DNA of 64,000 nucleotides from UBA1351 sp963677625. GTDB lineage: Bacteria; Bacillota; Clostridia; Lachnospirales; Vallitaleaceae. The stretch is from assembly GCA_963677625.2 (NCBI GenBank), contig CAXXSW010000005.1:1-64000 (forward strand), written 5' to 3'. Below, one piece after another: positions 9,683 to 19,018 of this stretch (position 1 is the stretch's first letter; each line of letters begins with the position of its first letter). Made by a program: the position numbers and the translations under genes. The notes beneath the pieces are model-generated. The model ran no database searches and was not told the origin of the DNA. It saw only the letters and a program-made list of their open reading frames with translations.

Positions 9683-11099
9683 GGTTCATCTCCTTAAGTC
9701 TCTGTAAATTCTGTATTTCCTCATGGGATAAATTATATCTGGTGTATGCTAATAAAGTCAAGCCAAAGGCAATAAGACAGCCAATAACCAAAATAATACC
9801 TAGTAATACTTCCGTTTTCTCAGTCTGAAAACTTAAGGTCGGATCAAATCCAATGGTATCAAGAAGTACACCAATAATAAATATAGTCACCGCCTGACTA
9901 GCCTTATAGGCAAATGTCAAACCACCATAATAAAGACCTTCTGAACGTTTCCCCGTATTATATTCTTCCACATCAATTGTATCACCAACCATGGATAGGG
10001 GCATGGTTAGTAGGCCACCAACTCCAAATCCAGCTAGTATAAAAAAGAATACCAAGGTATATGGATAATCAAGGGTAATGGATCTAAAGATAAGGTTCAT
10101 CAAGAAAATAAAACCTGAACTAATACCAATTAAGGTAGCCACTATGGCAGCTTGCCTTTTATCAAATTTTCTTGAATATTTCAACCAAAAAGGTTGGGAC
10201 ACAACCATAAATACAAAGAAAACGCCCAGTATAATACCTATATCAATTGAACCTAATCTAAAGGTATAAGTAAAGACATGAAGACCTATTGACCCAATAA
10301 TTGCCGAAGACAAATTGGCAGCTAGATAAGCTAGTGCTACATAGAGATAATTTTTATTAGCAAATAATTCCTTTAAATCAATTTTTAGTTGGCCAAATAC
10401 ACCTATGGTTCTTTTAAGTCTTCTTTCCATTACCTTCTTATTCAAGTGCGGTATATAAGATTTGGTAGAAAAATAAGTCATGAGCCCCGCTATAATCATT
10501 ATTCCTGATGTTGTATAACCTAAGTACCTATAACCTTCAGAATTAAGCTGGCCTATGGGAAAGGCTTCTGTTGACCGAAGAAAATATGTCATACCGACAA
10601 CAACAGTAAAACCCAATCCTATAACAAAGAATACAGTACGAACTGATTGAATCTTAGTCCGCTCATAGTAGTCATCTGTAAGTTCACCAGAAAGAGCCAA
10701 ATATGGTGTTACGAAAACAGTTGCCATGGTCTTAACTCCAAAAATAAATATGGTGATAAGTACTAGCTTGACCGTGTCAGACCACCCTATGTGAATACTC
10801 CATAACATAGAATTAAAAAAAGCAATGCCTATACATCCAATCAGTATATAAAGATGTCTTCTTCCGAATTTGTGATTGTAGGTAAAATCAGAAATCGATC
10901 CCATTATAGGATCACTGATAGCATCCCAAAATACGCTGATGCCTATTATGACACCAAGAATGGATCCTGGTAATTTTAGTATAGATGTACCAAAAAAAAG
11001 GAGATATGTTGTCATGGCCTGTAAAATCATGCCATAACCCAAATTTCCTACACCATATCCGTATAAGCTGTAAGTGGTTAATTTTATCTGTCTTTCCAT
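9663..11099 (-). CDS. GPH-family (MelB-like) symporter
   Basis: A 478-residue, 12-helix MFS-type carrier of the glycoside-pentoside-hexuronide:cation symporter group. The signature near the N-terminus, SDPIMGSISDFTYNHKFGRRH, has the conserved Asp and GRR loop of MelB. Substrate unknown; sharing an operon with an aminopeptidase is unusual for a sugar symporter, so a peptide or other solute is possible. SD CGGAGG. A perfect 8-bp stem (GGATTCAT/ATGAATCC, 11112-11142) lies directly before the SD and could affect initiation. Confidence 0.82.
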   Translation of the reverse strand: MERQIKLTTYSLYGYGVGNLGYGMILQAMTTYLLFFGTSILKLPGSILGVIIGISVFWDAISDPIMGSISDFTYNHKFGRRHLYILIGCIGIAFFNSMLWSIHIGWSDTVKLVLITIFIFGVKTMATVFVTPYLALSGELTDDYYERTKIQSVRTVFFVIGLGFTVVVGMTYFLRSTEAFPIGQLNSEGYRYLGYTTSGIMIIAGLMTYFSTKSYIPHLNKKVMERRLKRTIGVFGQLKIDLKELFANKNYLYVALAYLAANLSSAIIGSIGLHVFTYTFRLGSIDIGIILGVFFVFMVVSQPFWLKYSRKFDKRQAAIVATLIGISSGFIFLMNLIFRSITLDYPYTLVFFFILAGFGVGGLLTMPLSMVGDTIDVEEYNTGKRSEGLYYGGLTFAYKASQAVTIFIIGVLLDTIGFDPTLSFQTEKTEVLLGIILVIGCLIAFGLTLLAYTRYNLSHEEIQNLQRLKEMNHDTPVK

Positions 11100-11234
11100 T
11101 TAGTATCCTCCGGATTCATAACCTCTATCCTATCATGAATCCTCAACTTAGACCATATTATTTCTATTAAACTTTTATTAAATCTCCATCCTATAGCTAA
11201 CACTCTGTTCATATCATGTCCGTCAAAAATCATA

Positions 11235-11263
11235 TTGTATCTTTTGCAAGCCTCATATATAAT
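11235..11263 (+). promoter_or_regulatory. Promoter of the GGDEF gene
   Basis: TTGTAT (11235-11240), 17-bp spacer, TATAAT (11258-11263), about 55 nt before the ATG. Confidence 0.7.
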
Positions 11264-11320
11264 GATATAGGTTAGGGTTTTATATCAAAATCTACGGTTT
11301 TGTGTCAAGGGGAGACTATT

Positions 11321-12805
11321 ATGATAAGAATTTTTAGCAAACTAAGACTTATAATAACAATAACAATTGTATCTATTACTCTTCTTTTTGCTTTGCTTGT
11401 CTACAACCAATATAATGCACATCAAAAAGATGTCTTTAATATAAATCAACAGCTCCACCAAGACCTTAGTCAAGATATAAAGACCATAGAAATTCTTTAT
11501 AAGAACCTATCAACCGTATATGAAGAGGAACTTATTAAGAACAATAACGGATTTACAAGCTTTCTCAAGTCCTACATAAATGATGATAACCTTAAAGACC
11601 TATATGTGAACAAGCTAAACGACCTTCTTACTTCGGCTATTAATAGTGCCAACGAAAATATGTTTTCATCCATTTCTCTCTATGATTATAACGACACTTT
11701 AATAACAGAAGCTTCTATTACAGATCCAACTGAAGTATCAAAGTCATTTACATATCCTATATATAGTGATACGGATTTACTCGGTTACCTTGAATATCAA
11801 GTACCCTATTCTGCCATTTGTAAAACTCTTGACTCTGCAACTGAACAACAGGTCTATACCATTTTCTCAAAAAATCTTATGTCAGATGAGGCATTGGAAA
11901 ATAAGATCTATATTGATTCGCCTTATGGCAATACCTATCTTATGGATTCCCAACTTATGGCTCGTATTAATCAATATGCAAGCCTTGATGACTACAAGGT
12001 ACTTGAAAATTTTCAAAATCAGGTTATTTCAACCATCTACGAGCCTCTGATGGCAAATGAAAACTTTACCAGAAGCAAGGAGATCAACGGCTTCTATTAT
12101 TCATTAGTCTTTATTCGTATTTCTGATTTTGACGGTGATTCCCTAAACCCTGGTTACTATGTCTATTTTAAAAGCAATCCAACCTTGACTAGCCTTGAAA
12201 ACAGCTTAGTCATGAATGTCAGCCTCTTCATCATCCTATATATCATTCTCTTGATTGTCATTGGTTTTATCTATTATATCCTTCATTACCTTTATAATTT
12301 TTCTTATACAGATAACCTGACCAAAGTATATAACCGTCATAAGTTTTTCGAAGTCATCAAGCATAACATTTATGAGTATCATCGTTACAATTATATGTTT
12401 TCAGTTATACTCATTGATATTGATAATTTTAAATCCATTAACGATGCCTTAGGTCATAATACTGGAGACCGTGCCCTTGTAGACTTCGCCTCTATATTGA
12501 ACGACTCTCTTCGCACAACCGATTATCTCTTTAGGTGGGGTGGCGAAGAATTCCTTGTCCTACTATCTCATTGCGAAGGTAAAACAGCCTATCAGGTTGC
12601 CGAGAAATTAAGGAAAAGTATTGAGCATCATAATTTTCAGTTAAAAAGCGGTTACCAAGTAACCGCAAGTTTTGGTGTTGCTTCCTACAAAGATTCCACC
12701 AATGTTGAAATCATGATTAGCCATGCTGACAAAGCTCTCTATGAATCAAAAAGTTCCGGTAAGAACTGTACCACCCTTTATTCTAGTCAACCAAAAAGTG
12801 TCTAA
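11321..12805 (+). CDS. Membrane-bound diguanylate cyclase
   Basis: Makes cyclic di-GMP from two GTP. Layout: TM1 near residues 8-27, an external sensor region of about 280 residues of no recognised family, TM2 near 303-328, then a C-terminal GGDEF domain. The active-site motif is GGEEF (407-411). RTTD at 398-401, exactly five residues before it, is a product-inhibition I-site. No HAMP domain. The ATG at 11321 has AAGGGGAG 7 nt upstream; a TTG further upstream would include this SD and is not preferred. The 3' end overlaps the convergent radical-SAM gene by 60 nt. Confidence 0.93.
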   Translation: MIRIFSKLRLIITITIVSITLLFALLVYNQYNAHQKDVFNINQQLHQDLSQDIKTIEILYKNLSTVYEEELIKNNNGFTSFLKSYINDDNLKDLYVNKLNDLLTSAINSANENMFSSISLYDYNDTLITEASITDPTEVSKSFTYPIYSDTDLLGYLEYQVPYSAICKTLDSATEQQVYTIFSKNLMSDEALENKIYIDSPYGNTYLMDSQLMARINQYASLDDYKVLENFQNQVISTIYEPLMANENFTRSKEINGFYYSLVFIRISDFDGDSLNPGYYVYFKSNPTLTSLENSLVMNVSLFIILYIILLIVIGFIYYILHYLYNFSYTDNLTKVYNRHKFFEVIKHNIYEYHRYNYMFSVILIDIDNFKSINDALGHNTGDRALVDFASILNDSLRTTDYLFRWGGEEFLVLLSHCEGKTAYQVAEKLRKSIEHHNFQLKSGYQVTASFGVASYKDSTNVEIMISHADKALYESKSSGKNCTTLYSSQPKSV

Positions 12806-13792
12806 GTTCAGGTTCATATCCTGCTTAAGTCGGATACCTTTTTCTTCAAATCGTTTCACATTCCCTTTCTTATGACCAATCAACCGTTGATAAACCCTCT
12901 GTCCACCTGCAAGTTCATAACATGGCTCCAGTTGATTTTGTTGACATTCTTCATCAAGAAATCCAATTTGATTCATTACTGTCATAAAAACCATTTCATC
13001 TAAAACCAATTCCTTAAAAGCAGGGTGATAGGGTCCTGCAAGCCTACTTGCTCCCTTAATATCCTCATTATCTTGAAGACCTACACGGATAACTGAAATT
13101 CCACAATTTTTAAATGCAGACAGAATTTCAGCCGTCCATGCAACTGCCTCTTTAAGGGACAAGGGTTGATAAAGCCCATTTTTATACATATCTGCAAGTT
13201 CAGTATCTTCAATGACCAAGGTAGGATAAATGCGTACGGTATCCGGCTTAAAACGAATAAGCTCTCGACAAGTTTCCATTGACTTACTATATGTATCACC
13301 GGGCAGACCTAACATCATCTGAACTCCCAATTCTATATCATAATCATGTATCAAGTCGATTGCCTCGTATACTTGATTTATCGTGTGGTTTCGTTTACTC
13401 ATCTCAAGAACATTCGCATCCATTGATTGTATCCCTAGTTCTATAGCCACTACAGGATAATCTGTAAGCATGTCCATAATTGCTTTTGTGATATAATCAG
13501 GGCGGGTTGAAAAACGAATTCCCCGAAGATTATATGCTTCTACATATTCTTTAGCAAGGCCTAAGTACTTCTTTTGAATATTAAGATCAAGCCCTGTAAA
13601 ACTACCACCAAAAAAAGCTATCTCAACTTCCCTATTCCCTTTTGTCTCAATGGAATCTTCAATAAACGCCCTAAGGGTGTCTATGTTTAAGGCATCATCA
13701 TATCCACTAATCTTTCTTTGATTACAAAAAACACAGTCATTCTTACAACCAAAATGAGGGATAAAAATAGGTATATTCATTTTTTCAGACAT
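12746..13792 (-). CDS. Elp3-like radical SAM protein
   Basis: A 348-residue radical SAM protein with the 4Fe-4S motif C16-x3-C20-x2-C23 (HFGCKNDCVFCNQ), followed by FFGGSF and ELGIQSMD segments as in the Elp3/HemN-like group. The Elp3 acetyltransferase domain is absent. Substrate unknown; a tRNA- or protein-modifying role is possible but not shown. The start is the ATG with GGGAGG 6 nt upstream; it overlaps the preceding stop by 8 nt (ATGTCTGA). Confidence 0.88.
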   Translation of the reverse strand: MSEKMNIPIFIPHFGCKNDCVFCNQRKISGYDDALNIDTLRAFIEDSIETKGNREVEIAFFGGSFTGLDLNIQKKYLGLAKEYVEAYNLRGIRFSTRPDYITKAIMDMLTDYPVVAIELGIQSMDANVLEMSKRNHTINQVYEAIDLIHDYDIELGVQMMLGLPGDTYSKSMETCRELIRFKPDTVRIYPTLVIEDTELADMYKNGLYQPLSLKEAVAWTAEILSAFKNCGISVIRVGLQDNEDIKGASRLAGPYHPAFKELVLDEMVFMTVMNQIGFLDEECQQNQLEPCYELAGGQRVYQRLIGHKKGNVKRFEEKGIRLKQDMNLNLDTFWLTRIKGGTVLTGTF

Positions 13793-14501
13793 CTTCAGCC
13801 TCCCAAAAAACAATAGAACCAATATCTCTTAAGACTTGGTTTTTCACTTCAAACAATTTCATTCCACTAGCTTCTATATAAGCTCTTATCCTCTCACCAT
13901 CCGGATGATAATTTAAATCACCATTCACATAGACCCTATCATCATCCAGTCCACAACACCCACCTATAAAGCCATGAGTCATCCCTTCTAACAATATATA
14001 TCCTTCTCGGATAAAAAGGATATCAAACTTATGACGAGTAAGCGTATCATATATGCCTTTATCAGCGCTTATACCTTTTCTGTCCGGCAAAAGGATCAAT
14101 GAACAATTAGTATAACCTTGATTCACATGTATTTTTTCATACTTCTCACCATCAACATGATCAAGGATCTCTGTTTGTGTTATCTCAAGATGATGTATAA
14201 AAACCGAATCGTGAACTTTTGCATTAAAGGGTACAGAACCAGGATACTTAGAACTTAAATCAGAAGATAAAATATGTAAAAAATCCGGATTAGAGCGAAT
14301 AAGCCATCTGCCTTTATTGGTTTCAATACTTTGATCAACAAAAAGATGCTTACCTACCGTCAACATCTGAATATCAGCATGCTTTGCTACCGCTTCATAG
14401 CACTTACTATTCTTGCCTATCAAAATTAGATCATATGATTTTTTTAGTTCATCCTGCAACTCTGTATAGGCTTGCTCGGAAACAAAAGCATATTTAGTCA
14501 T
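13785..14501 (-). CDS. GME-fold (DUF6873-like) protein, function unknown
   Basis: A 238-residue soluble protein. The C-terminal GFIGGCCG, followed by an acidic DDDRVYVNGDLNYH segment, recalls the guanidine-modifying-enzyme fold family annotated as DUF6873; I am only moderately sure of this. No signal peptide or membrane segment. The active-site-like Cys pair is in GGCCG. Its ATG overlaps the lacI stop by 8 nt and its stop overlaps the radical SAM start by 8 nt, so the three genes are tightly coupled. Confidence 0.6.
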   Translation of the reverse strand: MTKYAFVSEQAYTELQDELKKSYDLILIGKNSKCYEAVAKHADIQMLTVGKHLFVDQSIETNKGRWLIRSNPDFLHILSSDLSSKYPGSVPFNAKVHDSVFIHHLEITQTEILDHVDGEKYEKIHVNQGYTNCSLILLPDRKGISADKGIYDTLTRHKFDILFIREGYILLEGMTHGFIGGCCGLDDDRVYVNGDLNYHPDGERIRAYIEASGMKLFEVKNQVLRDIGSIVFWEAEDV

Positions 14502-15522
14502 GGTTTGAAACCCTTCCTGTTGAATGTCGAATATTTAATTGACATTCAAACTCTCTACTTTTTGACTCTATAGGGGTCTCCTTAGGTCTCTCTATCTGTC
14601 CAATAAGTTCTGTGACAGCGTATGAAGCCATTTCAGCTTGGGGTTGCTTACTTGAGGTAATTCTCGGATATGGTACTTCTGATAAATGGCGATATTCTAT
14701 GTCATCGAAACCAACAACCGAAAAATCTTCTGGTATCCTAACGCCTGCGAGTATAAGTGCTTCAATAAGGATAGTCGCTATCATATTATTAAAACAGAAA
14801 GCTGCTGTAATCCCTTGATTTAAAATCTGAGGAACCAGTTTATTCAGGTAGGCTTTTGCTTCTTCCACAATATATGAAATAGGTATTGTTTCTGAATAAG
14901 CTAAACCATTTTTCTTAATTGCCTCCTCATATCCTAGACTTCTCAAATCTTTTTCCTGGGTCATATCAGTTGTAGATATATTAATTATCCTTTTATGACC
15001 AAGGCTTATTAAATACTCAACAGACTTCAATGCTGACTCGTAATTATCAACAGTAACATAAGTGATAGATTCAACCGGATGAGTACTTTCCATTGCAATG
15101 ACAGGTATTTCTGATGCAGCCAAACTTCTCAACTCATCTTCACTGACCGTCTCTTCTCCAATAAAAATAAAGCCATCAACTTTCTTATTCAAAAAATCAA
15201 TATAGTTTATATTAGCCTGATCCTCAACTGTTCTCATACAAAAAATCGCCCCGTAATGATTTTTATCAGCAGCATCATGCACACTTGAAATGAACTCAGT
15301 ATTAAAATTATCTGTCAGGCTTCTGATAATAACCCCAATCGTGTTGGTCCTATTCATAGCCAAGGCTCTTGCTGTTGCATTTGGCGTGTAGTTCAATTTA
15401 GCTATGGCTTCAAGTACTCGTTCTCGTTTATCATCTTTTACAGACTCTTGATTATTAATAACTCTTGAAACTGTACTTCTTGAAACCCCTGCTTCTTTTG
15501 CTACATCATAAATATTTGGCAT
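14494..15522 (-). CDS. LacI-family transcriptional regulator
   Basis: A 342-residue repressor of the LacI/GalR family: N-terminal HTH (IYDVAKEAGVSRSTVSRVIN), hinge region with ATARALA, then a periplasmic-binding-like effector domain. First gene of an operon with a GME-fold protein and a radical SAM protein, an unusual pairing since LacI regulators mostly sit with sugar genes. Its own promoter region (15523-15717) shows no perfect palindrome. Confidence 0.92.
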   Translation of the reverse strand: MPNIYDVAKEAGVSRSTVSRVINNQESVKDDKRERVLEAIAKLNYTPNATARALAMNRTNTIGVIIRSLTDNFNTEFISSVHDAADKNHYGAIFCMRTVEDQANINYIDFLNKKVDGFIFIGEETVSEDELRSLAASEIPVIAMESTHPVESITYVTVDNYESALKSVEYLISLGHKRIINISTTDMTQEKDLRSLGYEEAIKKNGLAYSETIPISYIVEEAKAYLNKLVPQILNQGITAAFCFNNMIATILIEALILAGVRIPEDFSVVGFDDIEYRHLSEVPYPRITSSKQPQAEMASYAVTELIGQIERPKETPIESKSREFECQLNIRHSTGRVSNHD

Positions 15523-15717
15523 ATCCGATCCTCTTTCTTTATATTATACAGATACCTACCCTCACTACATACTTACTACATTTATTATAGCCAAATACAG
15601 AAGAGATGACAACTTTAAAGCTTAATTGTTTATTTTATTTCTCCATGCATAATATCTATTCACCTTCCTACATGATTGCAATTCACCCTAATGCTTTTAT
15701 ATATAAACCTTATATCA

Positions 15718-16593
15718 TCACTCTTTTAATAAGCCTAGTCTTTTCGATTGAATATTTTCACCAACAAAGGTTGAGCCGATAATTAATAAGCCTCCTATCA
15801 TTTGCACTATGGTTAAGTGTTCATGAAGAAATACAACACTGAAAACCAAACCAAAAAAGGGCTCAAGATAACTATACATAACAATCTCAATTGATTTCAT
15901 CTGATGATATGTTGAAAAATAAAGGTTATAGGCAATACCTGTATGGACAATGCCCAAAAAAAGAGTCATTATAAAAGCTTGTCTACTAAGGTCTTCTATA
16001 GATGGGATAAAACCTGATTTTACGACAAAAGGCAATAAGATCATAGAGGCCGAGATCATTTGGATTGCCGTAGCAATATTACTATTTAGTTTTACCTTAA
16101 TCTTTCTATTAATCAAAACAATAATTGCATATAATAAGCCTGAAATACAACTCATTATTTTTCCCATAAAATCATCTTTTGTTAAACTTGGCGCACCGAC
16201 TATTAAGATTAATCCAATTAAAGAAAGGATAATAACAAGAGTTTGAATTCCATTTCTTTTTTCTTTCAATACAATGGGAGCAGCTAACATCACATAGACC
16301 GGACACATATTATATATAATGACAGCTGAAGCAATTGTCGTATGCGCATATCCATAAAATAAGGCTACCCAGGCGACACCAATCATTGCACCTGATAGTA
16401 TATATAAAAGGACACTTTTTTTACAGAAATTACTTTGGGTCCAATTCCTCTTACCATTCATCGCTAATACCACAATCCCTCCAAGAACTGCTCGAGAGTA
16501 TGCCAACTGGATGGGAGATAAATCTATATACCTTGTAAATAAACCTATACTTCCCCACAAAACCATAACTACTATTAATTTAATTCTATTCAT
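15718..16593 (-). CDS. EamA/DMT-family exporter
   Basis: A 291-residue, ten-helix drug/metabolite transporter made of two EamA repeats; these usually export amino acids or metabolites. The start is the ATG at 16593 with AAGGAAGG upstream. A longer reading from about 16683 adds a hydrophilic 30-residue segment without a signal and is unlikely. Placed just after an AraC-type regulator, a common pairing in which the regulator controls the exporter. Confidence 0.87.
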   Translation of the reverse strand: MNRIKLIVVMVLWGSIGLFTRYIDLSPIQLAYSRAVLGGIVVLAMNGKRNWTQSNFCKKSVLLYILSGAMIGVAWVALFYGYAHTTIASAVIIYNMCPVYVMLAAPIVLKEKRNGIQTLVIILSLIGLILIVGAPSLTKDDFMGKIMSCISGLLYAIIVLINRKIKVKLNSNIATAIQMISASMILLPFVVKSGFIPSIEDLSRQAFIMTLFLGIVHTGIAYNLYFSTYHQMKSIEIVMYSYLEPFFGLVFSVVFLHEHLTIVQMIGGLLIIGSTFVGENIQSKRLGLLKE

Positions 16594-16691
16594 AAAAGCA
16601 CCTTCCTTATCATTTATACCTATGATAAAGTGGTGCCTTTCATTTGTATTGTATGAAATTGCACTATAGTTGAAACAGTACAAGCTAGAAA

Positions 16692-17447
16692 CTAGGCTCT
16701 GACGCTCTCCTGATAAGCTATAGGTGTTAATCCGTTCATCTTCTTAAACTCCTTTGTAAAATGAGCTTGGTCATAAAATCCTAATTCATAGCATACATCT
16801 AGAATGGACTCTTCCTGCATAAGCTTTTTTTTAGCTTCTGCCATCTTAAGCTCTAATTGATAAGCCATTGGAGTCGTATTAAAACTCTTGCGAAAACATC
16901 GAATCATGGCAAAGCGATTCATATTAAATTGTTCTTCAAGTTTAATTTTTTCCAACCAATGCATTTCTATATATGACTTCAGTTGTTCTCCAATGGAATC
17001 ATCATTGCTTTCTATATTACTATTGTCTTCTGAAAGGAGCTCCAATAGTTCAATCAATCTTTCTTCTATATACTCTTGACTACTAGTTTCATTTAGAAGG
17101 TCCAGAAAGTCTTCAATCAATTCGGGATTTGATAATCTTACAGCTTTCTCAAAAGTTAAGGCTTGACCATAAAATCTAGGATTAATATAAAGCATATCAA
17201 AACGCCAATGTTCGACGTCGTCTGGAGAACACATATGGCTTAGTTTAGGCGGTATAATCACTCCGTCCCCTTTAACAAACTCAATGGTTTCACCAGGGAA
17301 GCTAACCTTGGTTGACCCTTCACGAATTATACCTATGGAAAGTTCATGATGCATATGATTCTTATAGCTTTGTGGACTTCTGCTACATTTTTTTAGTTCT
17401 ACCATATCCTTCACTAGGCTAGTGAAGACAATTCCATTTTCTTTCAT
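16692..17447 (-). CDS. AraC-family regulator with cupin domain
   Basis: A 251-residue regulator: N-terminal AraC-type cupin domain (HHELSIGIIREGS, residues about 30-110) and two C-terminal HTH motifs in the last 100 residues (MNRFAMIRCFRKSF and ILDVCYELGFYDQAHFTKEF). The stop is about 100 nt upstream of the EamA exporter start on the same strand. Ligand unknown; an amino acid is plausible by analogy. Confidence 0.9.
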   Translation of the reverse strand: MKENGIVFTSLVKDMVELKKCSRSPQSYKNHMHHELSIGIIREGSTKVSFPGETIEFVKGDGVIIPPKLSHMCSPDDVEHWRFDMLYINPRFYGQALTFEKAVRLSNPELIEDFLDLLNETSSQEYIEERLIELLELLSEDNSNIESNDDSIGEQLKSYIEMHWLEKIKLEEQFNMNRFAMIRCFRKSFNTTPMAYQLELKMAEAKKKLMQEESILDVCYELGFYDQAHFTKEFKKMNGLTPIAYQESVRA

Positions 17448-17523
17448 TTCAGCAATCCTATTTCTTCATAAAACAAAACATTATAAACTTTCGATTTACT
17501 TTATAATATACTAAAACTTTGAA

Positions 17524-17558
17524 ACCTTTATACCAGAATTTTCATCTGGTATAAAGGT
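17524..17558 (-). terminator. Hairpin after the flotillin gene
   Basis: Perfect 13-bp stem (ACCTTTATACCAG with its complement) around a 9-nt loop, followed on the minus strand by a weak T-rich stretch. Between the flotillin stop and the AraC gene start. Confidence 0.6.
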
Positions 17559-17595
17559 CATGTCCTTAAGTGCTTATTTAGTATAGATACAATAA

Positions 17596-19008
17596 TTAAA
17601 CATTTTCAATCTCTGCTTCATTTGGAACTTCAGATTTTTCTTCGGTTAGTGTATCAGGTGTCTCTTGTTTGCTACCAAGATAGCTTGGCAAATCCATTCC
17701 TGCCATATCAAACATATCGTTCATTGGGGGTATAGATTTCATCATACCTGATAGAAAATTAGCCGTTGCAGATTTTCCGCTTTCAGCTCCGTTTCCTGAA
17801 TCCCAAACGGTAACTTTATCAATTTTAAGGTTCTTAACAGCTTCAACCTGAACCTTAACCAAATCTTCCATCTTATCAGCAATCAAAAGACGGACTGCAT
17901 CATTTGAAGAACCAGCTGCATTAACCATTTCCCTAAAACCTTGGGCTTGTTTGGAAAGAATTTCCCAGTTACCACGAGCCTGTGCTTCCATCTTAGCATA
18001 GATGGCATCAGCTTCACCTTTTGCACGTCGTCTAGATTGTTCTGCATCTGCCTCAGCAGCAATTTCCAACCGACGTTTTTCGATTTCTGCCTGAACAATA
18101 ATGTCAGCTTCTTGGGTAGCTTTTTCCTTTGATGCACGGGCGAGTTCTGCTTCCTTCTCTGACTCGTAAGCTTCTTTCAAGGCAAGAGCTGATTGTACTT
18201 TTTCAGATGCTGTTGCTTCTTTAAGCGCTTCGGCCTCTCTTTGACGTTTTGTTGATTCAGACTGAGCAATGGTTACTCTCGCTTGGTTTTCACCCTCTAT
18301 AGCTATAGAGTTGGCAGCGGCAACCCGGATTCTCTCATCCTTTTTAGCCTCAGCCTCACCAATGGAACCATCTCTGTCTTTTTCTGCAACACTTTTCTTA
18401 GCATCATTGATTGCTTTTGCTGCTGCTTCTTTACCAAGAGCTTCGATATAGCCGGATTCATCCATAATGTCGGTAACATTAACGTTAATCAGCCTTAAAC
18501 CGATTTTCTTAAGTTCTGACTCCACATTTCTTGATACTGCATCCAGGAACTTGTCACGGTCTGTATTTATCTCTTCAATATCCATGGTTGCTACAACGAG
18601 ACGCAACTGACCGAAAATAATATCTTTTGCCAGTTCTTCTACTTCGTTAAGCTTGAGTCCCAATAGACGTTCGGCAGCATTTTGCATAATGCCTGACTCT
18701 GTTGAAATACCGACAGTAAATCTTGAAGGCACATCCACACGGATATTTTGTTTGGATAAGGCATTTCGAAGGTCAACATTAATGGAAATCGGTGTCAAAT
18801 CCATGAATTCATAGTTCTGAATAACTGGCCATATAAAAGCCGCCCCACCATGAATACACTTAGAACTCTGGTCCACGCCACCTACTTTACCATAAATAAC
18901 CAAAACCTGATCAGATGGGCAACGACGGTATCTAGCTAATATTACCACTAATGTTGAAAAAAACAGTAAGACAATTACGGTGATTAAAATCATTACTTCT
19001 GGTCTCAT
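17596..19008 (-). CDS. Flotillin-like SPFH protein (FloT type)
   Basis: Scaffold of functional membrane microdomains. An N-terminal membrane segment (residues 5-24) is followed by the SPFH/band 7 domain (about 30-215) and a long helical region rich in A, E and K (about 215-360) typical of flotillin coiled coils, then a Glu-rich tail. At 470 residues it is nearer FloT than the shorter FloA. Paired with an NfeD protein 10 nt upstream, as in the Bacillus yuaF-floT operon. SD AGGAGG. Confidence 0.9.
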   Translation of the reverse strand: MRPEVMILITVIVLLFFSTLVVILARYRRCPSDQVLVIYGKVGGVDQSSKCIHGGAAFIWPVIQNYEFMDLTPISINVDLRNALSKQNIRVDVPSRFTVGISTESGIMQNAAERLLGLKLNEVEELAKDIIFGQLRLVVATMDIEEINTDRDKFLDAVSRNVESELKKIGLRLINVNVTDIMDESGYIEALGKEAAAKAINDAKKSVAEKDRDGSIGEAEAKKDERIRVAAANSIAIEGENQARVTIAQSESTKRQREAEALKEATASEKVQSALALKEAYESEKEAELARASKEKATQEADIIVQAEIEKRRLEIAAEADAEQSRRRAKGEADAIYAKMEAQARGNWEILSKQAQGFREMVNAAGSSNDAVRLLIADKMEDLVKVQVEAVKNLKIDKVTVWDSGNGAESGKSATANFLSGMMKSIPPMNDMFDMAGMDLPSYLGSKQETPDTLTEEKSEVPNEAEIENV

Positions 19009-19018
19009 ATACTTCCTC

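Noticed and set aside
13793..13822. Longer start of the radical SAM protein
   Set aside because: Would include the GGGAGG site itself; the ATG at 13792 overlaps the previous stop and has ideal spacing.
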